Positions 18,303 through 27,713 of a DNA stretch of 64,000 bases are shown here, one piece after another. The notes beneath the pieces were generated by a model that saw only the letters and a list, made by a program, of their open reading frames with translations, did not search any database and had not been told where the DNA came from. The translations under genes were made by a program, and so were the position numbers. Numbering within the stretch: the stretch's first letter is position 1; the number at the start of each line of letters is the position of its first letter. Source of the DNA: JAVJRN01 sp047635055 (GTDB lineage Bacteria; Bacteroidota; Bacteroidia; Cytophagales; Cyclobacteriaceae); assembly GCA_047635055.1 (NCBI GenBank), contig JBLIIJ010000006.1, positions 1 through 64,000 on the forward strand, written 5' to 3'.

Positions 18303-18767
18303 ATGGAACTGACCGTAAACGATCGAATAAATTCATTGATTGAAAATGTAGGATCAAACCCAAATGCTTTTGCCGAAAAGATAGGCGTGAACGCGACCGT
18401 TATTTACAATATTATTAAGGGGAGAAAGAGTAAGCCGAGCTTTGAAGTATTGCAGAAGATATTTTCTTCCTATTATGCGCTAAATGTTCTGTGGTTAATA
18501 AAAGGCGAAGGAGAAATATGGGTGGAGGAAATGCATACCGAACAGTCACTTATAGAACGTAAAGTTACATTAGATCTACAAGTGAAAGAGTTGTTGGCCT
18601 CAGTTGAGGCGAATTTACTAGATGACTACATATTTCCTCAACTCGAAGAATTAATTAATTCCTTAACGAAAGAGAATAACGATCAGAAAAGAAAGATTAA
18701 AGAACTATACGATAAGCAAAATCAAATCCTTGATGTTTTTAGAAAAAGATTGAACTTAGACATTTGA
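18303..18767 (+). CDS. XRE-family helix-turn-helix regulator with coiled-coil tail
   Basis: 154 residues. Residues 1-70 form an XRE/Cro-type DNA-binding domain: AFAEKIGVNATVIYNIIKGR is the helix-turn-helix, followed by the Bacteroidota hallmark LNVLWLIKGEGEIW. Residues 85-154 are charged and heptad-like (LEELINSLTKENNDQKRKI), probably a coiled coil for dimerisation. The gene is convergent with the TPR gene and overlaps its last 12 bases. Targets unknown; a stand-alone regulator rather than part of an obvious toxin-antitoxin pair. Confidence 0.85.
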   Translation: MELTVNDRINSLIENVGSNPNAFAEKIGVNATVIYNIIKGRKSKPSFEVLQKIFSSYYALNVLWLIKGEGEIWVEEMHTEQSLIERKVTLDLQVKELLASVEANLLDDYIFPQLEELINSLTKENNDQKRKIKELYDKQNQILDVFRKRLNLDI

Positions 18768-20045
18768 TTCAATTTCTATCTTTTTAAGGTCATTTATAAT
18801 AGCTAATTTCCTCCTTAAATTAAAGAAGTATACACTCCCTGCTGCTATCACCATTAACGTAAGACCAAGTATAATTTTAAATAAACTATCAGCGTTCGCA
18901 TTAATATTGGGTAGCTCATGTTTTCTTCGACTAGCAACAAGCTCTTTCATTTTGATTTTCATCAATGCTAGATTAGTCCTTTGGTTTGATTTTTTGAATT
19001 CTTCTTTATTGTTGAAATAGCCCACCATGAGCTGCTGATACTTCTCATGATAAATAGCTACCCTTTCTTCGTCTCCTATCTCACTAAGTACTTTGATGAA
19101 CTTAGGTATTACTTCAAATTTGAAGTTGTTTCGCACATTATATGTTTCAGAATGTTCTATCAACTTTTCATAATAAAAAATGGACTGTCCGTAATCTTTT
19201 AAGGCATAATATGAGCTCGCAATTACGGTATAGTTTAAATATTCATGCGTACGGTCTTTTAATTGCTCACTTATACTCAGGGCCTTTTTAGCTGTTTCAA
19301 TAGCTTTCTCATATTGTCCTTTTTCATAATAAATATCAGAAGTTTGGCGTAAGGAAATAGACTTAGTTTTGACATTAACGGAGGTGTCTTGCATTAAATC
19401 ATTAAATCTTACCATGGCCAGTTCAGTATTACCTAAGTGTTGATGACTAATTGCTTGAAAGTATCTGATTTCATCTTTAAGACTCGAATCATTAATTTTA
19501 AATGTTGAAAGCATATAATTTGATAACTTCAAGCAGCTCAAAAAGTCTTCCTCAATAACATAAATGGATAATTCAGGTCTAAGATATTTGAGCATCAGCG
19601 TCGTATCCTTAAATTCTTTAGATGCCAATAAAAAAGCTTCGCGATTTAGTGCGTGGGCCAAATCATGCTCGTTATGGTCACCGACGATATAGCTGAGGTT
19701 TTTATATGCACTAAGAAGTATTTTTTTTGATTCGGGATTCTTCAGTTCTAGTTGCTTTGATATGATATTAAAATATATATCTGCTGCTTGAAGTGGGTTA
19801 GCCATCTTGTTTTCTAGATAAGCAAGCAGAAATAGTGATTTTACTTGGTAAAACTCGTTAGCTACATTATTGGCGTGTGTCAGCGATTTCAACCCTAATT
19901 TTTTAGATAACCGATAATCTGTGCGCATTACGGCTTTAGCTCGCTCATAAAGACTATCAGCTACATGGTCTGATGCGGAAGTAGCAGAGTTAATCAAAGC
20001 AAAGAAAGCTATGAAAAGGAATAATATTTTGACTTTTCTAAACAA
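18756..20045 (-). CDS. Secreted/membrane TPR-repeat protein
   Basis: 429 residues: signal peptide (FLFIAFFALINSATS), about seven tetratricopeptide-type helical repeats (for example YYEKGQYEKAIETAKKALSI and YYALKDYGQSIFYYEKLIE), then a membrane segment near the C terminus (IILGLTLMVIAAGSVYFF) and a short charged tail. This is the sensor half of the Bacteroidota TPR proteins that usually continue with a LuxR-type or kinase output; here the protein stops after the membrane segment, so output may be through a partner. Overlaps the convergent regulator gene by 12 bases. Confidence 0.75.
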   Translation of the reverse strand: MFRKVKILFLFIAFFALINSATSASDHVADSLYERAKAVMRTDYRLSKKLGLKSLTHANNVANEFYQVKSLFLLAYLENKMANPLQAADIYFNIISKQLELKNPESKKILLSAYKNLSYIVGDHNEHDLAHALNREAFLLASKEFKDTTLMLKYLRPELSIYVIEEDFLSCLKLSNYMLSTFKINDSSLKDEIRYFQAISHQHLGNTELAMVRFNDLMQDTSVNVKTKSISLRQTSDIYYEKGQYEKAIETAKKALSISEQLKDRTHEYLNYTVIASSYYALKDYGQSIFYYEKLIEHSETYNVRNNFKFEVIPKFIKVLSEIGDEERVAIYHEKYQQLMVGYFNNKEEFKKSNQRTNLALMKIKMKELVASRRKHELPNINANADSLFKIILGLTLMVIAAGSVYFFNLRRKLAIINDLKKIEIESNV

Positions 20046-20134
20046 CGGAACTAAATTAGAAAAAAAATCGTGAATTCAACACGATTTTTATATATAAGTC
20101 AAGAAATTATAGATTAAAGTAGCTGAAAACTCCT

Positions 20135-20311
20135 CTAAGTTGGCTCATCGTCTTCAGTTTCTTCGCCGTTTCCATTTCCATTATTTGTTGCCGATTCTTG
20201 GTTTATTTCTACATCTGCAGATATTTCGTCAAAATCGTCTGAAGTACAAGACGATAGGGAAAATGTTAAAGTAAAAATAAAGATTGCTGAAAGTATTTTA
20301 AATTTGTTCAT
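20135..20311 (-). CDS. Small lipoprotein, 58 residues
   Basis: ATG at 20311 on the minus strand opens a 58-residue product: MNKFKILSAIFIFTLTFSLS, then SCTSDDFDEISADVEI and a Asn/Gly/Glu/Asp-rich tail ending TEDDEPT. The signal sequence and lipobox (LSSC, Cys22) are textbook, followed by an acidic, probably disordered mature part. It is in the same orientation as the TPR gene, 90 bases upstream of its start. No family is recognised. Confidence 0.7.
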   Translation of the reverse strand: MNKFKILSAIFIFTLTFSLSSCTSDDFDEISADVEINQESATNNGNGNGEETEDDEPT

Positions 20312-20455
20312 GATTTAAGCATTTGTGATTTAAATTATTATTTAAAGATAAATCTTAGGGAGTTAAATTATTAGTGATCTCTAGCTAAGTTTATCACAAC
20401 TTACGAACATATAAATTACTTTTAATCAGTTACTTATAAACATAAAATTGTCGTT

Positions 20456-20932
20456 ATGAAGAGACTTTTCCACATTTTGAACGGTGTACATTGGGTTCTG
20501 ACTATTCTTTGTCTAGCGATGTTAGTGTCCTGCACAGATTCTAAGCCAAAAGGCAGCTACTATGGAAATGAATTTGAGGTTGATGGTTTTCTATCACTTG
20601 ATGAATACCTTAACTCAAGCAAGGTGACATTAAGTGGAAAAGTAGAAGAGGTAGAACTTTCTGGAGAAATTGAAGAGGTTTGTCAAAGTAAAGGATGTTG
20701 GATGATACTTAAAACAAGTGACGATACTAAGGTTCGCGTGACCTTCAAAGATTATGGTTTTTTCGTACCGAAGGATGCAAGGGGGAAAAAGGTGTATTTA
20801 CGAGGAGAGGCGACTATGAACGTGCTTGATAGCGCAACACTTAAGCACTTTGCTGAAGACGCTGGGAAATCGGTTTCAGAGATGTCATCTGTTGAATTGT
20901 CTGTCGTTTCGGATGGAGTCCTTATCATATGA
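20456..20932 (+). CDS. DUF4920 lipoprotein
   Basis: 158 residues with a hydrophobic signal and lipobox LVSC at about residue 26. The mature part is a DUF4920 domain: a beta-barrel OB-like core with the hallmark CQSKGCWM and FKDYGFFVPKD. The two cysteines of CQ..GCW are conserved in the family and could bind metal or be redox active, but no function is established. Transcribed alone, divergently from the small lipoprotein. Confidence 0.85.
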   Translation: MKRLFHILNGVHWVLTILCLAMLVSCTDSKPKGSYYGNEFEVDGFLSLDEYLNSSKVTLSGKVEEVELSGEIEEVCQSKGCWMILKTSDDTKVRVTFKDYGFFVPKDARGKKVYLRGEATMNVLDSATLKHFAEDAGKSVSEMSSVELSVVSDGVLII

Positions 20933-21063
20933 TGCTATTAGGAAATATCACTTGTACGTAAATAATCCCTTGAGGTGCTGTCTAGCTTTCTAACGCGCAT
21001 ACGTGGTTGCTCAACGAAGTGTTCTAAAATATAGAGTTAACGTTTTAAGCTCCATGTTAAAAC

Positions 21064-21123
21064 AAAACCAACTTTACCTGATGGTTCCCTCTCTGGGCGA
21101 TCTGCCAAAGGATGGTTGGTTTT
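21064..21123. other. Unexplained inverted repeat in a gene-free stretch
   Basis: AAAACCAAC at 21064 and GTTGGTTTT at 21115 are perfect 9-base inverted repeats enclosing about 42 bases that are less AT-rich than the surroundings (gttccctctctgggcgatct). On the plus strand a T-rich run follows after a few bases. It could be a terminator for the DUF4920 gene with a long loop, or a small structured RNA. The rest of 20933-21146 shows nothing. Confidence 0.35.
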
Positions 21124-21146
21124 AAGAAATTCTTTTTTAGTGTTTA

Positions 21147-21518
21147 CTAACTATAGAGGCTTTTAGATTTTTTCTTAACAAATAATCCTTTAAAAGTATG
21201 CCCCGCCAAGGCACCAAAACCTCCAGAGACTCCTCCAATAATTCCTGATAAGACAATAAGCATGACAGGATCATTAAATGGGAAAAGTTCAACTATTTTT
21301 TCAGAGAAAAAGGAATTAGAACTATTATCTAAAAAGAAGGAGTAACCGAACCAAATACTTCCAACACCCAGGAAGCCAGCAATAATAGCGCTTATACCTG
21401 AACTATAGATTAATATTGATACGACACCAGCGATGACCATACCAACCCACCATGGGAAGTAAAATGACATTAGGTAAGTAAATAAGGCTATAATGATGAT
21501 CCTAAATATCAATTTCAT
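21147..21518 (-). CDS. Small integral membrane protein
   Basis: 123 residues with four hydrophobic segments (about 3-20, 24-40, 42-62, 82-108) and a lysine-rich C terminus (KKKSKSLYS) that should be cytoplasmic. Its start overlaps the stop of the penicillin acylase gene by four bases (ATGA), so the two are translationally coupled. No family recognised; Gly-rich last segment (SGIIGGVSGGFGALAG) suggests tight helix packing. Confidence 0.75.
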   Translation of the reverse strand: MKLIFRIIIIALFTYLMSFYFPWWVGMVIAGVVSILIYSSGISAIIAGFLGVGSIWFGYSFFLDNSSNSFFSEKIVELFPFNDPVMLIVLSGIIGGVSGGFGALAGHTFKGLFVKKKSKSLYS

Positions 21519-23932
21519 TCCGCTATAAATTTTTGTTTAAATTTAATTTTATCACTGTTGGAAATATCTTGACCGAAGAGTAGTCTATAGTAATCTCCAC
21601 TTGCCCAATTTTTTATCATATGTCCATAATCAGGATTGGCAGGATTGCCGGTTTGACTACCAGGGTAAACTCCCCATGCTTTAACACCTTCAGGATCTAA
21701 CTCTACAACCATTCTCCAAGAAGGGCCATGTTTTTGACTTGCCGCATTTACGATATTGCTATATCCGCCCACGGGGACTTCTTTAAATGAGAAGGGATCA
21801 ATTTTTAGAAAATGATTGATACGCGTGTTTTTGTAGAGATACCAAGTAAGTTGATTTCCTCCATCGGATAATTGTTTGATTGAATCCACGGTTAATTTAA
21901 AGGTCAAATTAATTAAGTCGATACGGCTTTCCTTTTTGCGTGTTGAAAGGATGTCAAAGAAGGATAGACTGTCGATAGTGGAAAGGATATTTGCTGTTTG
22001 ATATACTGCTGGCTTTCTTAAGGTGGCGTTTGTAATCGTATCAAATTCATCCCATAATTCATTGTAAAGTATGTCCCACCATAATTGGAAATAAGTTGGT
22101 GTTTCTATGTTAGTTTCACTAAAATAATCCCAAGAACTGAGATGCTTACGTATTTCAACTTCTTTTATAGATAAGTTGGAGGAGTCCAACTGAGATAATA
22201 AAAAAGGAAGTATTTCACTCGCGTGGTAGTTGAAATTATCGTTTTGCAACTTCTTCATTGCATTTACATCGACAATATTCAACGTAGTTAAACGATCGTT
22301 GATTCTTCTGTTACGATAATATTCATACTTGTTTGCATAGGTGTAATATGGATATGTCAGATCTACCGGATGCTGATTGGCACTGCTCAAGAATCCCTGT
22401 GTAGGATTAACGGATTTTAATCTATGCGCAAAGGGGATATAATCTGTTGATTCCATAGCTACATTCGATCCATCCATTAAAAATTTGCCTTGTTCCTTCC
22501 ATTTAATTGGAAATTTTCCCGGTAGGTTTATTGCAATATCTCCTTGTGTACTTCCGAAAATGAAATTCTGAGGAGGTCCTCCAAAAAAACTCAACGCTGA
22601 TTCAAATTCCTTATAATTTTTAGCTTTATTTATTTCATACAGAGATTTGGTGGATTGATTCGGTTGATGCGCAATCCAACGCATTGCATAATTCTTTTTT
22701 CCAGATTCCGTTAGAAAATTTTTATCGTAAACTACTGGTCCATAATGCACCATAACTATGGTGTCGATCAGTGGATTTTCATCCTTTATTTCAATTGTCT
22801 CCAAAATTTTTGAAGTCTTAAACCACTGATTATTATAGAAGTACTCCTCTCTTTTTGAATCTCGAAATTGAATTTTATACCAATCAACCTGATCTCTTGG
22901 TGAGTTAGTTACACCCCAGCTAATGCTATCATTAAACCCAATAAGAATCAAAGGGGCACCTGGTACAGTTACGCCCATGACATTCATATTTGGCGTGTGT
23001 AGATGAGCAGCATGCCAGATGGAGGGCTGAGTGAGTTCAAGATCTGGCTCATTGGCCAATAAAACATTGCCACTATAAGATCGAGCACCTGAAACTACAA
23101 AATTGTTGCTACCGACTAATGGACTCGGCTTGTTGATGATTTTTTTAATCGATTCATTAATAAAAGTGATGTTTTGTGGTCTAGTAGGAGAGACGATTGG
23201 AGTGAAATCCCAAGACTCGACGCTTGGTATTACTGGATCTATTTCACCTGAATTATCAGGAAAAAGTAAATCAAATGTCTCTTTCCCAAACATAGATAAA
23301 GCATTGGTATTTTCTAAATCTGATTCGCCTCGAGAAAGAGTTGAGCTAAGCAAGGCATAAACGATACAAGATTTTTCTACTGTCCACGGGTCTATGTTGT
23401 AATTCAAAAGCTTAAATTCTATGGGTAATTCAGCGTAAGAAAGACTTTCTATATAAGCATTGACACCTTGCGTGTATTTGGTAACAACTTCAAGTAACTC
23501 GGAATCTTTTTTAATTACATCATAAGCCGTGTTGGTTATTCTATTCAGTCCAATTCTTCTATTCAGTTGGTCTAACTCTAAGGCTCTTTTGCCAAGTACT
23601 TCCGATAGTCTACCGTATATAAGACGCGAGTAGAAATCCATTTGCCATAATCTGTCTTTGGCGGTCAAATAACCTTGAACAAAATGTAAATCGCCTCCAT
23701 TTTGTGCGTAAATATGAGGAATATCCAATTCGTCAAAGTAGACATCTACACTTTCAGTGAGCCCTGGGAAGATGAGTTTTTCATGATTTTCAACTACTTG
23801 AGCATTCTGTAGATATCCTTCAAAAGGACTCAGAAACTTACCTAAGGGTGGAATTCCATCTATACTTGAATTTAAGAATAAGGCAAAGCCCACCGACAAT
23901 ATTAAAGCCAGAATGAATCGAAAGGTTTTCAT
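21515..23932 (-). CDS. Penicillin acylase family protein (Ntn hydrolase)
   Basis: 805 residues with an N-terminal signal segment (FILALILSVGFALFL). The alpha-chain region has VDVYFDELDIPHIYAQN and QGYLTAKDRLWQMDFYSR; the spacer ends at Ser275 in LVGSNNFVVSG, the residue expected to become the N-terminal nucleophile after autoprocessing. The beta chain has ANEPDLELTQPSIWHAAHL, GAPLILIGFNDSISWGVTN and the C-terminal GGNQLTWYLY and GPSWRMVVEL blocks. It would hydrolyse amides in the periplasm; in this family substrates range from acyl-homoserine lactones to cyclic lipopeptides, and the sequence does not decide which. Coupled to a membrane protein downstream. Confidence 0.9.
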   Translation of the reverse strand: MKTFRFILALILSVGFALFLNSSIDGIPPLGKFLSPFEGYLQNAQVVENHEKLIFPGLTESVDVYFDELDIPHIYAQNGGDLHFVQGYLTAKDRLWQMDFYSRLIYGRLSEVLGKRALELDQLNRRIGLNRITNTAYDVIKKDSELLEVVTKYTQGVNAYIESLSYAELPIEFKLLNYNIDPWTVEKSCIVYALLSSTLSRGESDLENTNALSMFGKETFDLLFPDNSGEIDPVIPSVESWDFTPIVSPTRPQNITFINESIKKIINKPSPLVGSNNFVVSGARSYSGNVLLANEPDLELTQPSIWHAAHLHTPNMNVMGVTVPGAPLILIGFNDSISWGVTNSPRDQVDWYKIQFRDSKREEYFYNNQWFKTSKILETIEIKDENPLIDTIVMVHYGPVVYDKNFLTESGKKNYAMRWIAHQPNQSTKSLYEINKAKNYKEFESALSFFGGPPQNFIFGSTQGDIAINLPGKFPIKWKEQGKFLMDGSNVAMESTDYIPFAHRLKSVNPTQGFLSSANQHPVDLTYPYYTYANKYEYYRNRRINDRLTTLNIVDVNAMKKLQNDNFNYHASEILPFLLSQLDSSNLSIKEVEIRKHLSSWDYFSETNIETPTYFQLWWDILYNELWDEFDTITNATLRKPAVYQTANILSTIDSLSFFDILSTRKKESRIDLINLTFKLTVDSIKQLSDGGNQLTWYLYKNTRINHFLKIDPFSFKEVPVGGYSNIVNAASQKHGPSWRMVVELDPEGVKAWGVYPGSQTGNPANPDYGHMIKNWASGDYYRLLFGQDISNSDKIKFKQKFIAE

Positions 23933-24124
23933 GGCTGAAAAATATCAATAAATCAGCAGATTAACCTAATTTTATCCCTTTATAGCATTGGAATTACTTT
24001 TACGCTGAGTTGCAAATGAAATGCTTTGTCAATTTCCAATCCGCTTATTTTGGTAATCATTTTATAAAGACACGAATCATTAAGTGATGTTATATACAAT
24101 GTTAAACACCCCCATAAATTTAAA

Positions 24125-25285
24125 ATGAGTAGAGTTTACTTATTAGCGCCCTACATTCATGACAATATGAATGATCATGTCCTCGAAGCGATTAATAGCG
24201 GATGGGTGACAACAAGAGGGCCACAATTGGATCAATTTGAAGACTTACTAAAACGAGAGTTTGGATTTGAAAATGTCGTCCTAACGAACACAGGTACTGC
24301 TGCTCTTCATCTTGCCTTGGCATCAATCAATATTGGTAAAGGGGATAAAGTAATCGTCAGCGATGTTTCTTTTTGTGCAGTCGCAAATGCGGTTATATAT
24401 CAAGGAGCCGAGCCAATATTAATTGATAGTGAAACTGACGCTTGGGGCATTGATCCGGATTTGTTGGCTCAATATTTAATGAAATATTATACAGAAAAAA
24501 TAAGAGCAATAGTTCTGGTCCATTTGTATGGTCAGCCTTCAAAAATCCTTAAGATTAAGGAAATATGTGATCAATATAATATTGTATTAATCGAGGATGC
24601 TGCTGAAGCCTTAGGCAGTAAAGTTGAAAGTGATTTTTGTGGCGCTATTGGCGATATCGGTATTGTCTCTTTTAATGGCAATAAAATACTCACCACTGGA
24701 GGTGGAGGATTGGTGATAAGTAAAAATCAATCGATCATAAATCGTGCTAAGTACCTTTCAAATCAAGCAAAAACAACCACGAAAAATCACTACTGGCATG
24801 AGGAAGTTGGCTTTAATTACGGAATGAGTAATGTATCCGCGTCTATCGGTCTATCGCAAATCAAGATATTCGACGAAATACTGGATAGAAAAAAGCGAAT
24901 CCATGAAAAATATGTTGAATTCTGTGAAAGTATAGGCATCCTTGAAATGATTCCATCACCAAGTGGAATTACTTCCAATCATTGGCTAAACACTGTGGTC
25001 TTCAATAAAAAGAAAGCGGGGTTGATAAATTGGGATGATTTGCTGAATTTTTTTGATGGTCATGGAATCGAACTACGTAGATTTTGGACGCCACTACATT
25101 TACAACCTGCATATGCTACTTACGAATACATATCAAATGGGACTGGAACCGATTTGTTCAGTAGAGGGTTGTGCTTGCCGAGCGGGGCAGGCCTTACTAC
25201 TAAGGATCAACAACAAATCATTGAAACTTTCGAAAGTTACTTATTGAGCAGGGGATTTTTTAAATCCAGACCCCTTCGTGTTTAG
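24125..25285 (+). CDS. DegT/DnrJ/EryC1/StrS aminotransferase
   Basis: 386 residues, full length for the family of PLP-dependent sugar-nucleotide aminotransferases. The PLP site is complete: NTGTAALHLAL near residue 58, IEDAAEALGS with the pyridine-binding Asp, and Lys187 in SFNGNKILTTGGGG. It would transfer an amino group from glutamate to a keto-sugar nucleotide for surface glycans (LPS, capsule or protein glycan). No other glycan genes surround it, so the sugar cannot be named. Its last 45 bases overlap the convergent outer-membrane protein gene. Confidence 0.9.
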   Translation: MSRVYLLAPYIHDNMNDHVLEAINSGWVTTRGPQLDQFEDLLKREFGFENVVLTNTGTAALHLALASINIGKGDKVIVSDVSFCAVANAVIYQGAEPILIDSETDAWGIDPDLLAQYLMKYYTEKIRAIVLVHLYGQPSKILKIKEICDQYNIVLIEDAAEALGSKVESDFCGAIGDIGIVSFNGNKILTTGGGGLVISKNQSIINRAKYLSNQAKTTTKNHYWHEEVGFNYGMSNVSASIGLSQIKIFDEILDRKKRIHEKYVEFCESIGILEMIPSPSGITSNHWLNTVVFNKKKAGLINWDDLLNFFDGHGIELRRFWTPLHLQPAYATYEYISNGTGTDLFSRGLCLPSGAGLTTKDQQQIIETFESYLLSRGFFKSRPLRV

Positions 25286-26098
25286 TGAAGGGAGGAATAC
25301 TTCTATCTTGAAAGTTAGAAACAGATAAGCATCGTTATTTTTTGGGTTTCCTCTAGGACCACCAGGGATGAGTAAATTATCGTATGCATCTGCATTAATT
25401 AATGTTACTTCGTCCTTTCGATTCGACAACAGTTCGACAGTGGTATTATCAATTTCCCTTGGAAATGTTGTCGATACGTCATCTAGGTAATCCGTCATAG
25501 TAAACCTGTAAGAAGCCTCTGTGATAAAATTAATGAACGGGTTAATTTTAAATTTTAGTCCAATACCAACAGGTACAGTCACGCTAATAGGGGCATATGA
25601 TTTACCTTCTGTCTCTAATGTTCTTAGGTGATACTTTGTGTCGTCTAAAGTCTTTGTCGTGGGGTTTACGGAGACTGCTCCGAGACCTAGAAAAAAGTAG
25701 GGGTCTATGCTTGATCTTTTGTGGTAATCTCCTTTATAATCAAATAAATATAAAACAGTCTGAAAGGAAACTTCAAAATTTTGAGATTCGAACGAGAGGT
25801 TTCTTTGCTTTTCATAAGAGCCTTCATCGGCAAAAAAATCTTTACCTCTGATATTGAAATAAATGAGCTCTGCTCTTGCTGATAACTTTGATAGGAGCCT
25901 TGCTTCAAATCCAATGCTATAGTTGGAGAACTCATTTTGAAATGCGAAATTGTGTTTTAACTCTCCGCGATACATTGACATTCCGGCACCAACTTGAGCA
26001 GAAAAATAGCGGTCATTATACTGCCATGAGAGAAAATTTTGGCTCATCAGAAGATGCCCAGCGAAAAGAAGAATTGAAATAAGTCCTAATCTGTTCAT
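25241..26098 (-). CDS. Outer-membrane beta-barrel protein
   Basis: 285 residues with a cleavable signal peptide (LISILLFAGHLLMSQ). The mature part alternates short polar turns and amphipathic strands (YFSAQVGAGMSMYRGEL, LSARAELIYFNIRGKD, FINFITEASYRFTMTDYLDD), as in the 8-12-strand Bacteroidota porins of the DUF6089 type. The family name is a best guess. The 3' end overlaps the aminotransferase gene by 45 bases tail to tail; both frames look intact. Confidence 0.75.
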   Translation of the reverse strand: MNRLGLISILLFAGHLLMSQNFLSWQYNDRYFSAQVGAGMSMYRGELKHNFAFQNEFSNYSIGFEARLLSKLSARAELIYFNIRGKDFFADEGSYEKQRNLSFESQNFEVSFQTVLYLFDYKGDYHKRSSIDPYFFLGLGAVSVNPTTKTLDDTKYHLRTLETEGKSYAPISVTVPVGIGLKFKINPFINFITEASYRFTMTDYLDDVSTTFPREIDNTTVELLSNRKDEVTLINADAYDNLLIPGGPRGNPKNNDAYLFLTFKIEVFLPSLNTKGSGFKKSPAQ

Positions 26099-26286
26099 TA
26101 TTGGGTAAAACTAACAACTTGTGAATCTTATTATGCTGATTCAAAAAAAAAGATGAGGGAAAATAGCGGTTTATTATTTGCGCAAGGCTAATAGATCCAA
26201 ACGGAAAATGTGATTTTTCGTGTAATAATTTATCTTCATTTTATTCGTCAGAGATGACGACATTATTTTGACAGATGATTAGATTG

Positions 26287-26313
26287 AAAAGGGGCATTTG
26301 TGCTCCTTTTTCA
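26287..26313 (+). terminator. Orphan terminator-like hairpin
   Basis: AAAAGGGGCA and TGCTCCTTTTT enclose TTTG; the stem runs into T residues on the plus strand. No plus-strand gene ends nearby, since the gene to the left is on the minus strand. It may terminate an unannotated short transcript starting in 26099-26280, or attenuate the brkB-like gene 70 bases downstream. The rest of the gap shows nothing else. Confidence 0.5.
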
Positions 26314-26384
26314 TTTAAACTAAATAATAAATGAGGGACTTTTGATATATTGATTATAGGTCAAACATTACCATTCATTTATCA

Positions 26385-27713
26385 ATGCTAAAATCACAAA
26401 TTCAACGTATATATTCTTTTTTAAATCAAGAATTATGGGAAGTGAAGCTATCTTCTTTAACACCAATAAAGGCTTGGTTATTTAGGCAGTTGAGGATTAT
26501 CCTTATTACGGTCAAAGAATACAACAATGATAAATGTGTCGAAAAGGCCTCAGCATTAACCTATTTTACTTTGCTATCTGTCGTTCCGGTTATAGCCATG
26601 GCATTTGGGATTGCTACGGCGTTTGGTTTAGAAAAATATATGCGGCGCGAATTAGAAAGGTATTTTAATGGTCAACAGGAAGTGCTTGACTACATGCTCA
26701 AATTTGCTGATTCAACTTTGAACAATACTAGCGGAGGGATCATATCGGGAATAAGTTCACTTTTTTTGATTTACGCTGTAGCAAGATTGCTACATAATAT
26801 CGAAAGGTCATTCAATGATATTTGGAATACAAACGGAGGACGAACCTTTCAGCGAAAGTTGGCAGACTATATGTCAATCATGCTTTTAGGGCCGGTTATA
26901 CTAGTAGTATCAAGCACAGCGACGGTATTTATCACCACCCAATTAGAAACATTAGCTGGTGAGTTTGCTGTTTTGGGTGGTCTAAAGGGACCAATAATGT
27001 TCTTACTTAACTTAATTCCATACACGCTTATTTGGCTGTTGCTGTTTTTAGTTTACATCATCTTTCCAAATACAAAAGTTAAAATTAAACCAGCCTTAGT
27101 TGCAGGAGTAATTGCAGGAACTGTTTATCAACTAACACAATGGCTTTATATAACTTTTCAAGTAGGAGTGAGTAGTTACAGTGCAGTTTATGGAAGTTTT
27201 GCGGCTTTTCCACTTTTTCTGATTTGGGTAAATATAAGTTGGCTCATTGTATTTTTTGGAGCCGAGTATTCTTTTGCAGTGCAGAATGTCGATAGTTGGA
27301 AGTTTTCCAGTGAGGCACTGAGAATTAATTATTCGCTAAAGAAAAAATTATATCTATTGATATTGAAACTGATCGTTGATGATTTTAAAAAGGGGCTCCC
27401 GACAAGCTTTGTGGAAATCGATAGAGCGATCACCTTGCCAACTAACGTACTGTCAAAAGCAGTTCAAGAATTAGCGAGTTATGGGCTAATTAATAAACTC
27501 GAGTCTCAGGATGAAGGTCAGTACCAGCCGGCAATAGATATTAATCAATTAAGCATTAGCTCAATAATTGAAAGAATAGAGCAAGAAGGGATAAAGTCAA
27601 TGGAACTCAACACACAATTGGATAGAGAGCTTCAGTCCATTGAGAAAAAACTAAATGAGCTTCACCTGAATGTATATCACCAAGGGGGTGATTCATTATT
27701 GACAGATTTATGA
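26385..27713 (+). CDS. YihY/BrkB-family inner-membrane protein
   Basis: 442 residues. Six membrane segments between about residues 60 and 310, with family blocks ASALTYFTLLSVVPVIAM, ARLLHNIERSFNDIWNT, LIPYTLIWLLLFLVYIIFP and VYGSFAAFPLFLIWVNISW. The C-terminal 110 residues form a soluble winged-helix-like segment (LPTNVLSKAVQELASYGLI) and a coil. Family members are envelope integrity proteins of uncertain transport activity; the old RNase BN label is incorrect. The 3' end overlaps the convergent DUF4442 gene by six bases. Confidence 0.9.
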   Translation: MLKSQIQRIYSFLNQELWEVKLSSLTPIKAWLFRQLRIILITVKEYNNDKCVEKASALTYFTLLSVVPVIAMAFGIATAFGLEKYMRRELERYFNGQQEVLDYMLKFADSTLNNTSGGIISGISSLFLIYAVARLLHNIERSFNDIWNTNGGRTFQRKLADYMSIMLLGPVILVVSSTATVFITTQLETLAGEFAVLGGLKGPIMFLLNLIPYTLIWLLLFLVYIIFPNTKVKIKPALVAGVIAGTVYQLTQWLYITFQVGVSSYSAVYGSFAAFPLFLIWVNISWLIVFFGAEYSFAVQNVDSWKFSSEALRINYSLKKKLYLLILKLIVDDFKKGLPTSFVEIDRAITLPTNVLSKAVQELASYGLINKLESQDEGQYQPAIDINQLSISSIIERIEQEGIKSMELNTQLDRELQSIEKKLNELHLNVYHQGGDSLLTDL

